Assembly (NCBI RefSeq): GCF_040958695.1
Contig: NZ_CP162599.1
Coordinates: 1,460,001 to 1,524,000 of the forward strand
From: Ornithinibacillus sp. 4-3
GTDB taxonomy: Bacteria; Bacillota; Bacilli; Bacillales; Amphibacillaceae
Direction of reading: 5' to 3'
DNA: 64,000 bases
Shown: one piece after another, positions 1 through 7,933 of the stretch
How the letters are laid out: each line of letters begins with the position of its first letter
Position numbering within the stretch: position 1 is the stretch's first letter
Program-made: the position numbers and the translations under genes
The notes under the pieces: generated by a model
Databases searched by the model: none
The model's input: the letters and a program-made list of their open reading frames with translations, nothing else
What the model was told of the DNA's origin: nothing

Positions 1-1
1 G

Positions 2-154
2 AAAAGTAGAATTCCATGTGATGAAGTAATTGGAGCAATGTATCGAATTGGACAAACGATGCCAGTTACATTAAGAGAAACAGGAGAAGGTGGGCTTGCA
101 GATACACCAACAGGTCGTTTTTTACGAGATAAAATATTTGGGAACTTAGCTTAG
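2..154 (+). CDS. sdaAA: L-serine dehydratase alpha subunit, C-terminal end (partial)
   Basis: Only the last 50 codons are in the window; the gene begins upstream of base 1. The readable peptide contains SRIPCDEVIGAMYRIGQ followed by MPVTLRETGEGGLADTPTG, the conserved tail of the iron-sulfur L-serine dehydratase alpha chain (serine to pyruvate and ammonia). The stop is TAG at 152-154. In B. subtilis sdaAA lies directly before recG, as here, which supports the call. No catalytic iron-sulfur cysteine cluster can be judged because that part of the protein is outside the window. A family A repeat begins 7 bp after the stop. Confidence 0.88.
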   Translation, partial: KSRIPCDEVIGAMYRIGQTMPVTLRETGEGGLADTPTGRFLRDKIFGNLA

Positions 155-161
155 AGAGGTT

Positions 162-246
162 GTTCAAAAAGTCCAATAAAAATGACACATCTTTGGACAC
201 GCGCTTAAAGGAGTAAAGTTTCTTATTTTAGTTGAAAAGTTTGAAC
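162..246 (+). repeat. Interspersed repeat family A, short copy (A1)
   Basis: The left end reads GTTCAAAAAGTCCAATAAAA and the right end ATTTTAGTTGAAAAGTTTGA followed by AC, which is an imperfect inverted copy of the left. The left end matches the elements at 7632-7894 and 48878-49085 almost base for base. This copy is only 85 bp and lacks the internal stem-loop seen in the other two. It lies between sdaAA and recG. Confidence 0.65.
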
Positions 247-308
247 ATGAGATGGGAAGAAATGGTTCTGATCTTTATGTTATTAGATAAAGAAAGAGTG
301 ATTTCATT

Positions 309-2342
309 TTGTTAACTAAGCCAGTAACGGAGGTAAAAGGGGTAGGAGAAAAATTTGCCGAAGAACTTGCCATGATGAATATCCATTCGATAGGCGATCT
401 ATTAGAATATTTTCCATATAATTATAATGTATTTGAGTTAAAGCCATTAAGTGAACTGATTCATGACGATCAAGTGACCATTATTGGAAAAGTTGTTCAT
501 CCGCCTCGACTTTCTTTTTTTGGCAAAGGGAAATCTCGACTTTCCTTTGTTGTTGAGGTTGAAAATGTAGCAGTTCAAGCTGTCATGTTTAATCGTGCCT
601 TTGCTCAAAAACAAATTCAAGCTGATGATACCATTACACTGTTAGGAAAATGGGATGCTCATCGTCTACAAATTACTGTAAGTTATTATAAAAAAGGTTA
701 TCCTGATCAACAAACAAAATTAGATCCAAAATATACAGTGAAGGGTAAAGTAACCAATGCACGTTTAAAAAAGGTTATTGAAGTTGCAGTCTCTCAATAT
801 GCTCAAGAAATAGATGAGTTTTTACCCTCTCCATTTTTAGAAGCATACAAGCTACCTACACGTAGTGATGCTGTGGTAACCATGCATTTTCCGAAAAATA
901 GAATAGATTTAAAGCATGCGCGTCGACGCTTTACTTATGAGGAATTTCTAATCTTTCAGTTGAAAATGAAATTAATTCGTAAAATTTCTCGCGAAGCAAC
1001 AAAGGGGAATGCACAATTATATGACGAGGAAAAAATTAAGCAATTTATAGAATCTTTTCCGTTTCCATTGACAGGTGCTCAGAATCGGTCCTTACAACAA
1101 ATCTTAAAAGATATGAGATCACCTTTTCGGATGAATCGATTATTACAAGGAGATGTAGGTTCTGGTAAAACTGCTGTGGCATCCGTATGCTTGTATGCCG
1201 CACTTACATCAGGAAAGCAAGCTGCATTAATGGTACCAACAGAAATTTTAGCTGAGCAGCATTTCGCTTCATTGAAGGAATCCTTCGCTGAAAAAGCAAA
1301 AATTGAACTATTAACTGGTTCTATTAAAGGCAAGAAACGTCGTGAGATTTTAGAAAAACTAGAGAATGGTGATATAGATTTTATTATCGGAACCCATGCG
1401 TTGATTCAAGATGATGTCCATTTTGCGGATCTAGGCTTAGTAATTGTTGATGAACAGCACCGTTTTGGTGTAGAACAGCGTAGAAAGTTAAATGAGAAAG
1501 GGTTGGATCCAGATACATTATTTATGACAGCAACCCCAATTCCAAGAACTTTAGCAATTACAGCTTTTGGGGATATGGATGTTTCCACGATTGATGAAAT
1601 GCCAGCGAATCGAAAGCCAGTAAAAACATATTGGGTCAAAGATAATGTATTAGATCGTGTATTGCAATTTATTCAAAAACGAGTGGCATTTGGTGAGCAG
1701 GCTTATGTGATTTGCCCTTTAATTGAAGAATCGGATAAATTAGACATTCAAAATGCTGTAGATCTTTATCATCAATTACAGGAATATTATCAACAAGAAT
1801 TAAACGTTGGCTTAATGCATGGTAGACTTACAAATGATGAAAAAGAACAGGTGATGCAAGACTTTGCTACAAATAAAACACAGGTCCTTATTTCAACAAC
1901 GGTTGTTGAGGTTGGTGTAAATGTTCCTAATGCAACTGTCATGGTTATTTATGATGCACAGCGGTTCGGCTTATCTCAATTACATCAGCTTCGAGGAAGA
2001 GTTGGAAGAGGAGATCAGCAAAGTTATTGTATTTTAATTGCAGATCCAAAAGGAGATGTCGGTAAAGAACGGATGCATATCATGACCGAGACGAATAACG
2101 GTTTCGAGCTATCTGAAAGGGATTTACAATTACGTGGACCAGGAGATTTCTTTGGAACCAAGCAAAGTGGGCTTCCTGAATTTAAAGTTGCAGATATGGT
2201 GCATGATTTCCGCGCACTAGAAATAGCACGGAATGATGCAGATGAAATCATTGAAATGCAATTATTAGAAAAAGATCCAGCCTATTTTCCATTAAAAAAA
2301 TATTTATTACAAAATGATTTTTTCCGAGAAAAGTTAGATTGA
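309..2342 (+). CDS. recG: ATP-dependent DNA helicase RecG
   Basis: RecG is a superfamily 2 double-stranded DNA translocase that remodels stalled replication forks and branch-migrates Holliday junctions. The 677 aa length is normal for the family. An OB-fold wedge domain occupies roughly residues 1-200. The helicase core has the Walker A motif GDVGSGKT at 281-288, the DEQH box at 381-384, a TATPIPRT motif, and the C-terminal motif QLRGRVGRG followed by the RecG-typical tail. The start is TTG at 309, giving MLTKPVTEVKGVG, preceded by a weak purine-rich site (AAGAAAGAG). The position between sdaAA and fapR matches B. subtilis. A family A repeat separates it from sdaAA, so it may be expressed independently of that gene. 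Confidence 0.96.
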   Translation: MLTKPVTEVKGVGEKFAEELAMMNIHSIGDLLEYFPYNYNVFELKPLSELIHDDQVTIIGKVVHPPRLSFFGKGKSRLSFVVEVENVAVQAVMFNRAFAQKQIQADDTITLLGKWDAHRLQITVSYYKKGYPDQQTKLDPKYTVKGKVTNARLKKVIEVAVSQYAQEIDEFLPSPFLEAYKLPTRSDAVVTMHFPKNRIDLKHARRRFTYEEFLIFQLKMKLIRKISREATKGNAQLYDEEKIKQFIESFPFPLTGAQNRSLQQILKDMRSPFRMNRLLQGDVGSGKTAVASVCLYAALTSGKQAALMVPTEILAEQHFASLKESFAEKAKIELLTGSIKGKKRREILEKLENGDIDFIIGTHALIQDDVHFADLGLVIVDEQHRFGVEQRRKLNEKGLDPDTLFMTATPIPRTLAITAFGDMDVSTIDEMPANRKPVKTYWVKDNVLDRVLQFIQKRVAFGEQAYVICPLIEESDKLDIQNAVDLYHQLQEYYQQELNVGLMHGRLTNDEKEQVMQDFATNKTQVLISTTVVEVGVNVPNATVMVIYDAQRFGLSQLHQLRGRVGRGDQQSYCILIADPKGDVGKERMHIMTETNNGFELSERDLQLRGPGDFFGTKQSGLPEFKVADMVHDFRALEIARNDADEIIEMQLLEKDPAYFPLKKYLLQNDFFREKLD

Positions 2343-2429
2343 TTTTAAAAGGAAAAATTTTTTGACACTATATTTTCTTAGTGATTTTTGATGAGAAAAT
2401 AATAGATATGATGCCAATAAAAGGATGTC

Positions 2430-2458
2430 TTGCATAAATAAGGAACGTATTATATATT
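2430..2458 (+). promoter_or_regulatory. Predicted sigma-A promoter of fapR
   Basis: A -35 element TTGCAT (2430-2435) and a -10 element TATATT (2453-2458) are separated by exactly 17 bp. Transcription would begin near 2465, about 40 nt before the fapR start. The FapR-like operator described next overlaps the predicted start site. Confidence 0.65.
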
Positions 2459-2461
2459 ACT

Positions 2462-2485
2462 ATTAGTATCAAGTCATAGTATGAT
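2462..2485 (+). promoter_or_regulatory. Possible FapR operator at its own promoter
   Basis: The sequence ATTAGTATCAAGTCATAGTA lies just downstream of the -10 box. Its left half (TTAGTA) is identical to the half-site of the FapR operator known from B. subtilis, while the right half is degenerate. Position and half-site similarity suggest autorepression relieved by malonyl-CoA. The match is partial, so this is an inference. Confidence 0.45.
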
Positions 2486-2503
2486 GATAATGGGGTGCCT
2501 TAG

Positions 2504-3061
2504 ATGAGGAAACCTAAAGCGGAACGACAGCTTTTATTAACAGAAACGATTAATGAAAAGCCATTTATTACAGATGAAGAGCTTGCAAAACAATTCGAAG
2601 TTAGTATTCAAACGATTCGCTTGGATCGTATGGAACTAAATATTCCAGAGCTTCGCAAACGTATTAAATCTGTGGCAACATATAAATGGAATGAAAAGAA
2701 TGATCTAAAAGCATTAACCATTGAGGAAGTAATTGGTGAGATTATTGATTTAGAATTAGATAAGCGAGCACTTTCTATTTTATTACTACGTCCGGAACAT
2801 GTTTTCTCGCGAAATAAAATCGCTAGGGGTCATCACTTATTCGCACAAGCAAATTCACTTGCAGTGGCAGTAATTAATGATGAACTAGCTTTAACAGCAA
2901 AGTCGGAAATCAAGTTTATTCGTCAGGTTAAAGAAGGCGAGCAAGTAGTAGCAAAGGCAACAGTGGTAGGTAATGAAGAGGCTCTCACATTAGTGCGTGT
3001 GGATAGTTATGTAAATAATGAGCTAGTTTTTACGGGACTTTTTCATATAGTAAGAAAGTAA
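2504..3061 (+). CDS. fapR: Fatty acid and phospholipid biosynthesis regulator FapR
   Basis: FapR represses the fap regulon (plsX, fabD, fabG and others) and releases DNA when it binds malonyl-CoA. The 185 aa protein has the family's N-terminal DeoR-like helix-turn-helix (about residues 18-48, with [20 protein letters not shown]) and a C-terminal hot-dog thioesterase-like effector domain (about 75-183). The start ATG at 2504 follows GGGGTG. In B. subtilis fapR is followed immediately by plsX. Here a 0.2 kb family B repeat separates them. The similarity to B. subtilis FapR is high over the whole length, and no residue in the DNA-binding helix looks aberrant. Confidence 0.96.
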   Translation: MRKPKAERQLLLTETINEKPFITDEELAKQFEVSIQTIRLDRMELNIPELRKRIKSVATYKWNEKNDLKALTIEEVIGEIIDLELDKRALSILLLRPEHVFSRNKIARGHHLFAQANSLAVAVINDELALTAKSEIKFIRQVKEGEQVVAKATVVGNEEALTLVRVDSYVNNELVFTGLFHIVRK

Positions 3062-3091
3062 AAAAATGCGTAAATTAATTCCTATTAGGAG

Positions 3092-3245
3092 ATAGCGTTG
3101 TCTAGCTCCGAGCGCCAAAAACTAAGAGATTTCACGTCACACCCTACAATAAGTCAACATCGGTTCGTTACCTCACCGTGTTTCCTTTATCTCGGTTGTG
3201 CCGCTCCAATCTCTACGTTTTTAAGCGGGCGCTCTACGCTTTTCT
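3092..3245 (+). repeat. Interspersed repeat family B, best-preserved copy (B1)
   Basis: This 154 bp GC-richer block starts TAGCGTTGTCTAGCTCC and ends GGCGCTCTACGCTTTTCT. Its ends form a long interrupted inverted repeat: GAGCGCC (3110-3116) pairs with GGCGCTC (3228-3234), and AAAAAC plus AGAGATT pair with AATCTCT and GTTTTT. It carries no convincing reading frame. It separates fapR from plsX. Related blocks lie at 15042-15155 and 22391-22480. Similar TCTAGCTC...GCTTTTCT repeats are, from memory, common in Bacillaceae genomes. Confidence 0.65.
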
Positions 3246-3286
3246 AATATGTATCGCTCAACTGGAAATAAAAGGGGCAAAGACAA

Positions 3287-4288
3287 ATGAAAATAGCTAT
3301 AGATGCAATGGGGGGAGACCATGCACCTAAAGAAGTAGTACTTGGTGCAATGGAGGCTGTTTCCCAAATTGAAAATTTAGAGATTGTCTTAGTAGGCGAT
3401 CAAAGTAAAATTGAGCCATTTTTAACAAATGATAATAATATTACGATTATACATACAACAGAAGCAATTACTGCTGACGATCAGCCAGTTCGTGCTGTTC
3501 GTAAGAAAAAAAATGCTTCCCTTGTCTTAATGGCAAATGAAGTGAAAGAAAAGCGTGCTGATGCCTGTATTTCTGCCGGAAACACAGGAGCATTAATGAG
3601 CGCTGGTTTATTTGTCGTAGGTCGTATTCCTGGAATCGATCGTCCAGCATTAAGTCCTACATTACCAACAGTAGATGGAAAGGGATTTGTATTTTTAGAT
3701 GTTGGAGCAAATGTTGATGCAACTGCTGAGCATTTACTTCAGTACGGGATTATGGGGTCTATCTATGCAGAAAAGGTTCGTGGCGTGAAGAATCCAACAG
3801 TTGGCCTATTAAATGTTGGAACAGAGGATGGTAAAGGCAATGATGTCATGAAAAAAGCCTTCACTTTACTGCAGGACTCACCAATCAATTTTATTGGTAA
3901 TGTAGAGGGTAGAGATTTACTTCAAGGTGTTGCAGATGTTATTATAGCTGATGGTTTTAATGGTAATGTTGCATTAAAAACAATTGAAGGAACTGCGATT
4001 ACTGTATTTTCCTTACTTAAAGACACATTCATGTCATCACTTAAAAATAAAATTGCTGCAGGTATTGTGAAGAAGGATTTACTAGCTTTAAAGAGTAAGC
4101 TAGATTATTCCGAATATGGTGGTGCTGGTTTATTTGGACTTGCTGCACCAGTTATTAAAGCACATGGTTCATCCAATCATACAGCTATATTAAATGCGAT
4201 AAAACAAACCTGTTATATGGTAGAACATAATGTAACATCAACAATTGAACAAACGATTACATCAATGAAAGAGGGGGAGAAAGAATGA
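3287..4288 (+). CDS. plsX: Phosphate acyltransferase PlsX
   Basis: PlsX converts acyl-ACP and inorganic phosphate to acyl-phosphate, the donor used by PlsY in the first step of phosphatidic acid synthesis. It is a peripheral membrane enzyme. The 333 aa length and the N-terminal motif [18 protein letters not shown] are diagnostic. Further family motifs are [12 protein letters not shown] and [15 protein letters not shown]. The gene ends in an ATGA overlap with fabD (shared bases 4285-4288), which indicates translational coupling. It belongs to the FapR-controlled block. Whether its mRNA reads through the family B repeat from the fapR promoter or starts separately cannot be seen, and I found no clear promoter in the 40 bp after the repeat. 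Confidence 0.96.
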   Translation: MKIAIDAMGGDHAPKEVVLGAMEAVSQIENLEIVLVGDQSKIEPFLTNDNNITIIHTTEAITADDQPVRAVRKKKNASLVLMANEVKEKRADACISAGNTGALMSAGLFVVGRIPGIDRPALSPTLPTVDGKGFVFLDVGANVDATAEHLLQYGIMGSIYAEKVRGVKNPTVGLLNVGTEDGKGNDVMKKAFTLLQDSPINFIGNVEGRDLLQGVADVIIADGFNGNVALKTIEGTAITVFSLLKDTFMSSLKNKIAAGIVKKDLLALKSKLDYSEYGGAGLFGLAAPVIKAHGSSNHTAILNAIKQTCYMVEHNVTSTIEQTITSMKEGEKE

Positions 4289-5226
4289 AGAAAATAGCAT
4301 TTATGTTTCCTGGTCAAGGATCGCAGCATGTAGGCATGGGACAAGATTTCCACGATACATACGAAGAGATTCAAGCATTATATGAGCAAGCAAATGAAGC
4401 ACTAGCAAAAGATATAAAGCAATTGATGTTCAGTGGACCTGAAGAAGAATTAAAAGAAACAGAAAACACGCAGCCTGCGCTTTTATTATCTAGTGTAGCT
4501 GCATATCAATTATTACAAAAAGAAAATATTCAGCCAGAAATGGTAATTGGTCATAGTTTAGGTGAATATAGTGCATTAGTGGCAGCAGGTGCAATTTCGC
4601 TACAAGATGCATTGCCATTAGTAGCTACACGTGGGCAATTAATGGAGCAAGCATTTCCAAAGGGCAAAGGATCTATGGCTGCTGTTCTTGGTTTGACAGA
4701 GGAACAAATTAAAGAGGCAGTTCAAGATATTTCAGAGGACGAGGTAGTAGATATTGCTAATTTAAATTGTCCAGGACAGATTGTTATATCTGGTACGAAA
4801 GCAGGAATTGAGCAAGCAACGGAATTATTGAAGGAAGCAGGAGCAAAACGTGTAGTTGAGTTAAATGTTAGCGGTCCATTCCATTCTCGTTTAATGAAGC
4901 CTGCAAATGAAAAATTCCAAGCTTATTTAGATGAAATAGAATTTAAAGATGCAGAGATCCCGGTATACGCGAATGTAACTGCAGAGAGTGTTACAAATCA
5001 TGATGAAATAAAGGATTTATTAATTAAGCAATTGTATTCTCCAGTGCGTTTTGAAGAATCTGTAAAAAATATGATTGATGCTGGAGTAGATGCGTTTGTT
5101 GAGGTAGGAACAGGTAAAGTTCTATGTGGATTACTTAGGAAGATTGACCGTAAAATTCCTACATTTTCTGTACAAGATCCAGAGTCCTTACAACAATTTC
5201 TTGCTTGGTATAAGGAGGATGAATAA
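4285..5226 (+). CDS. fabD: Malonyl CoA-acyl carrier protein transacylase FabD
   Basis: FabD transfers malonyl from CoA to the acyl carrier protein and so commits malonyl units to fatty acid synthesis. The 313 aa protein begins with the family signature [17 protein letters not shown]. It has the nucleophile elbow [14 protein letters not shown] with Ser91, and GPFHSRLM carrying the catalytic histidine. The gene overlaps plsX by 4 bp and abuts fabG, whose start follows the stop directly. A GGGGGAG ribosome binding site inside the end of plsX serves this start. Cytoplasmic, FapR regulon by synteny. Confidence 0.97.
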   Translation: MKKIAFMFPGQGSQHVGMGQDFHDTYEEIQALYEQANEALAKDIKQLMFSGPEEELKETENTQPALLLSSVAAYQLLQKENIQPEMVIGHSLGEYSALVAAGAISLQDALPLVATRGQLMEQAFPKGKGSMAAVLGLTEEQIKEAVQDISEDEVVDIANLNCPGQIVISGTKAGIEQATELLKEAGAKRVVELNVSGPFHSRLMKPANEKFQAYLDEIEFKDAEIPVYANVTAESVTNHDEIKDLLIKQLYSPVRFEESVKNMIDAGVDAFVEVGTGKVLCGLLRKIDRKIPTFSVQDPESLQQFLAWYKEDE

Positions 5227-5967
5227 ATGTTAACAGGAAAAACAGCTTTAGTAACAGGCGCTTCAAGAGGAATTGGTCGTGCAATTGCTTTAGAATTAGC
5301 TAGCCAAGGTGCAAATATTGCAGTAAATTATGCAGGAAATGAAGCAAAGGCTGAGGAAGTAGTAAAAGAAGCAGAAAAGCTTGGAGTAAAAGCAATTAAA
5401 ATCCAGGCAAATGTTGCACAAGATGATGAAGTCCAAGCAATGATTAAATCAGTTATTAAAGAATTTGGTAGTTTAGATATTTTAGTAAACAATGCTGGAG
5501 TTACAAAAGATAATTTATTAATGCGTATGAAGGAAGAAGAATTTGACCAAGTTATTGATATTAATTTAAAAGGTGTATTTCTTTGTACAAAAGCAGTAAC
5601 GAGACAAATGATGAAGCAACGTGCTGGGAAAATTATTAATGTAGCTTCTATCGTTGGAGTTAGTGGAAATCCAGGTCAAGCAAACTATGTTGCAGCTAAA
5701 GCCGGTGTAATTGGAATGACAAAATCAGTTGCTTTAGAGTTAGCATCAAGAAATGTTCATGTTAACGCTGTTGCACCAGGGTTTATTGCGACAGATATGA
5801 CAGATGCATTAACAGAAGAACAACAAAAAGCAATCATGGATTTAGTACCATTAGCAAAATTTGGTCAGCCTGAAGATGTAGCTAAAGTTGTACGTTTCTT
5901 GGCTTCAGATGATGCAAACTATATTACAGGTCAAACCATTCATATTGACGGCGGAATGGTAATGTAA
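5227..5967 (+). CDS. fabG: 3-oxoacyl-[acyl-carrier-protein] reductase FabG
   Basis: FabG is the NADPH-dependent reductase that performs the first reduction in each fatty acid elongation cycle. The 246 aa chain is a classical short-chain dehydrogenase. The cofactor loop [12 protein letters not shown] is near residue 10, NNAG at 88-91, and the catalytic triad is Ser141, Tyr154 and Lys158 (YVAAK). The C-terminal [10 protein letters not shown] motif is typical. It starts immediately after the fabD stop, with the ribosome binding site AAGGAGG inside fabD. An acpP gene follows after 37 bp. Confidence 0.97.
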   Translation: MLTGKTALVTGASRGIGRAIALELASQGANIAVNYAGNEAKAEEVVKEAEKLGVKAIKIQANVAQDDEVQAMIKSVIKEFGSLDILVNNAGVTKDNLLMRMKEEEFDQVIDINLKGVFLCTKAVTRQMMKQRAGKIINVASIVGVSGNPGQANYVAAKAGVIGMTKSVALELASRNVHVNAVAPGFIATDMTDALTEEQQKAIMDLVPLAKFGQPEDVAKVVRFLASDDANYITGQTIHIDGGMVM

Positions 5968-6004
5968 TATAAATAAAATTAGATTTTGAAAGGAGGTGAA
6001 CAGG

Positions 6005-6238
6005 ATGGACGGAATTTTTGAGCGTGTTAAAGAAATTATTGTAAACCAACTTGATGTTGATGCAGATCAAGTAACAATGGAGGCATCTTTTGCTGATGAT
6101 CTTGATGCTGATTCTCTAGATGTAGTTGAGTTAGTTATGGAACTTGAGGATGAGTTTGATTTAGAAATTGCTGATGATGAAGCTGAGAAGATTGCTACTG
6201 TAGGTGATGCTGTTGAATACATACACAGCGTATCCTAA
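6005..6238 (+). CDS. acpP: Acyl carrier protein AcpP
   Basis: A 77 aa acidic protein that carries growing acyl chains on a 4'-phosphopantetheine arm. The attachment serine is Ser37 in [13 protein letters not shown], the universal ACP motif. I chose ATG 6005 because the strong AGGAGGTG site (5991-5998) sits 6 bp before it. The GTG at 5996 overlaps that site and would add only three residues. The gene closes the fap block. A stem-loop lies between it and rnc, so the two genes may be differentially processed. Confidence 0.97.
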   Translation: MDGIFERVKEIIVNQLDVDADQVTMEASFADDLDADSLDVVELVMELEDEFDLEIADDEAEKIATVGDAVEYIHSVS

Positions 6239-6324
6239 TTTCATTTTAAGCATATGACTAAAATGGTTCGATGAAATTGTGAATTCGTCATTATAAGTTC
6301 TTAACTATTTTAGCAAGTTCGGAA

Positions 6325-6345
6325 AGTCTCGCTATGTGCGAGGCT
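6325..6345 (+). other. Stem-loop between acpP and rnc
   Basis: AGTCTCGC and GCGAGGCT form an 8 bp stem (one G-T pair) around the loop TATGT. Only a weak T stretch follows, so this looks more like a processing or stability element than a strong terminator. It lies about 30 bp before the rnc start. Autoregulation of rnc mRNA through a leader stem is known in other bacteria, but that role is only inferred here. Confidence 0.45.
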
Positions 6346-6375
6346 CTCCACATTTTACCTAAGGTGGCAGAACAC

Positions 6376-7059
6376 ATGAATATCCAGAAATTAGAGGAGC
6401 AATTTGGCATTACATTTCAAAATTATAATCTTGTGAAGCAGTCATTTATTCATTCATCATATGTGAATGAGCATCGAAAAGAAAATTTTCTAGATAATGA
6501 ACGTCTGGAGTTTTTGGGAGATGCTGTTTTAGAGCTAGGTGTATCCCAATATTTATATCATCAATATCCAGCTATGCTGGAAGGGGAAATGACAAAACTA
6601 AGAGCGGCAATTGTTTGCGAAGCGTCATTAGCTAATTTCGCATTACAGTTGGAAATGGATCAGCATATTTTATTAGGAAAAGGCGAAGAGCAAAGTGGAG
6701 GAAGAAATCGCCCTGCTTTATTAGCAGACGTGTTTGAATCTTTCTTAGGAGCTCTTTACATTGATCAAGGTTATGATCAAGTAATTACTTTCCTAGATTC
6801 ATACGTTTTCCCCAAAATTTCGATGGGTGCTTTTTCACATGCGATGGATTATAAAACACAATTACAAGAAATGGTGCAGCAACAGAAAAATCAAAAGATT
6901 GAATATCAAATCATTGAGGAAAAAGGACCTTCTCATAATAAAGAATTTGTCGCGCAGGTTCGTATTAACGATCAAAATTATGATGTAGGTGTAGGTCGAA
7001 CAAAAAAAGAAGCTGAGCAACGTGCTGCGAAAAATGCATTAGATACCTTTATGGAATAG
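6376..7059 (+). CDS. rnc: Ribonuclease III
   Basis: RNase III cleaves double-stranded RNA in rRNA maturation and mRNA turnover. The protein has the signature [15 protein letters not shown] at about 41-55, KLRAAIVCE, and [19 protein letters not shown]. It ends in a double-stranded RNA binding domain (about 155-225: [27 protein letters not shown]). I chose ATG 6376, which gives 227 aa, because AAGGTGG lies 8 bp upstream. The ATG at 6334 lies within the stem-loop and has no good ribosome binding site. B. subtilis Rnc is longer at its N-terminus, which makes this a slightly short version. It precedes smc as in B. subtilis, but with a leftward gene and a repeat in between. Confidence 0.95.
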   Translation: MNIQKLEEQFGITFQNYNLVKQSFIHSSYVNEHRKENFLDNERLEFLGDAVLELGVSQYLYHQYPAMLEGEMTKLRAAIVCEASLANFALQLEMDQHILLGKGEEQSGGRNRPALLADVFESFLGALYIDQGYDQVITFLDSYVFPKISMGAFSHAMDYKTQLQEMVQQQKNQKIEYQIIEEKGPSHNKEFVAQVRINDQNYDVGVGRTKKEAEQRAAKNALDTFME

Positions 7060-7090
7060 AAAAAGTCTTTTGCTGAATGAAGGTAAATAA

Positions 7091-7136
7091 AAAAGGTTAT
7101 GAGTCACATAGAGCTGTGAATCATTAACCTTTTTTT
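7091..7136. terminator. Bidirectional terminator between rnc and the yfkK-like gene
   Basis: The arms AAAAAAGGTTA and TTAACCTTTTTTT enclose a further TCACA/TGTGA stem. The A-run on one side and T-run on the other make it work as an intrinsic terminator in both directions. It fits the convergent rnc (+) and UPF0435 (-) genes. Confidence 0.8.
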
Positions 7137-7146
7137 AAAAACCGAA

Positions 7147-7371
7147 TTATTTTTTGCGCATAGAGCTTAATTCATCAACAAATGCTTGTGTTTCCATAAT
7201 ACTTAATTTGCCTTTACGAAGAATCATATCATATAAATCTTTTAATTCATCATATTTGTTAATATCATAATCATCTGGATCGAAAAGTGCATGATTAGCA
7301 ACAGCTAGCTTATTTGTCATATCCTTTAAAATAAATTCTAAATTCTCTTGAGAAACTTCTGTTAAATTCAT
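7147..7371 (-). CDS. yfkK: UPF0435 (DUF1128) protein, YfkK-like
   Basis: This is the only leftward gene in the window. The 74 aa product starts MNLTEVSQENLEFILKDM and ends MRKK. It is rich in Asp, Glu and Lys, has no membrane segment, and matches the small helical UPF0435 family represented by B. subtilis YfkK. The function of the family is unknown to me. I chose the start at 7371 because AAGGGGAT precedes it at a normal distance. An upstream in-frame start would add a Phe-rich stretch that overlaps the promoter. It has its own promoter (7410-7438) and shares a bidirectional terminator with rnc, so it is an independent unit inserted between rnc and smc. Confidence 0.85.
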   Translation of the reverse strand: MNLTEVSQENLEFILKDMTNKLAVANHALFDPDDYDINKYDELKDLYDMILRKGKLSIMETQAFVDELSSMRKK

Positions 7372-7409
7372 TCGAAAATATCCCCTTATGCTAAATTTTT
7401 CATTCTCTA

Positions 7410-7438
7410 AGTATAAAGAAAAGAAGAAAAAGAAACAA
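7410..7438 (-). promoter_or_regulatory. Predicted sigma-A promoter of the yfkK-like gene
   Basis: On the minus strand, TTGTTT and TATACT are separated by 17 bp. The -10 box is about 40 bp upstream of the start codon. The spacer is strongly pyrimidine-rich. Confidence 0.55.
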
Positions 7439-7631
7439 GGGATTCTTAACTTGAACCATATGAGTGAAAAGAATGAGCTGGAGTAGTAAAAATACATAAA
7501 AACTTTTCTTACACACTCTAATTTTGAATAGAATTAGAATTTTCTAGATGATAAAGGCTTGATACCATGACTATATGGTAAAATAGAAGGACCTATAAAA
7601 GATTGTTTCAACAAGATATCTATTAGAAGAC

Positions 7632-7894
7632 GTTCAAAAAGCCCAATAAAAATAACACATCGAACAAGAGGAACTTCGACTAAGCTCCGACACGTCCTGT
7701 GCCGAACGTCGAAGTCATCCAACATGCGCAAGTGTGTAGCTTGCTTTTCAGTTACTCAAAGCTGCTTCGCCTTGAACTTTCGACGGGCACGATTATGCTA
7801 CGACGTACAAGATGTACGATGTACAAGTGCGGATGTTGCTCTCGTGACGTTGCGAACTAAACCGATGAACGTCATTTTATTGTACTTTTTGAAC
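7632..7894 (+). repeat. Interspersed repeat family A, long copy (A2)
   Basis: This 263 bp element runs from GTTCAAAAAGCCCAATAAAA to CATTTTATTGTACTTTTTGA plus AC, so the ends are imperfect inverted repeats of each other. Inside, ACTTCGAC (7673-7680) pairs with GTCGAAGT (7708-7715) around an apical CAC-GTCCT-GTG hairpin. A TTACTCAAAGCT block is shared with the copy at 48878. A 60-codon open frame falls inside it but has no protein features. The stretch 7372-7631, before the element, holds the yfkK promoter and otherwise nothing I recognise. Confidence 0.75.
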
Positions 7895-7933
7895 ACGCAC
7901 TATTAATATCTTGCTTGGATAAGGAGAGTGTGT

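Noticed and set aside
7724-7906. A 60-codon plus-strand open frame within repeat A2
   Set aside because: Its sequence is simply the repeat, it is not preserved in copy A3, and it has no ribosome binding site.
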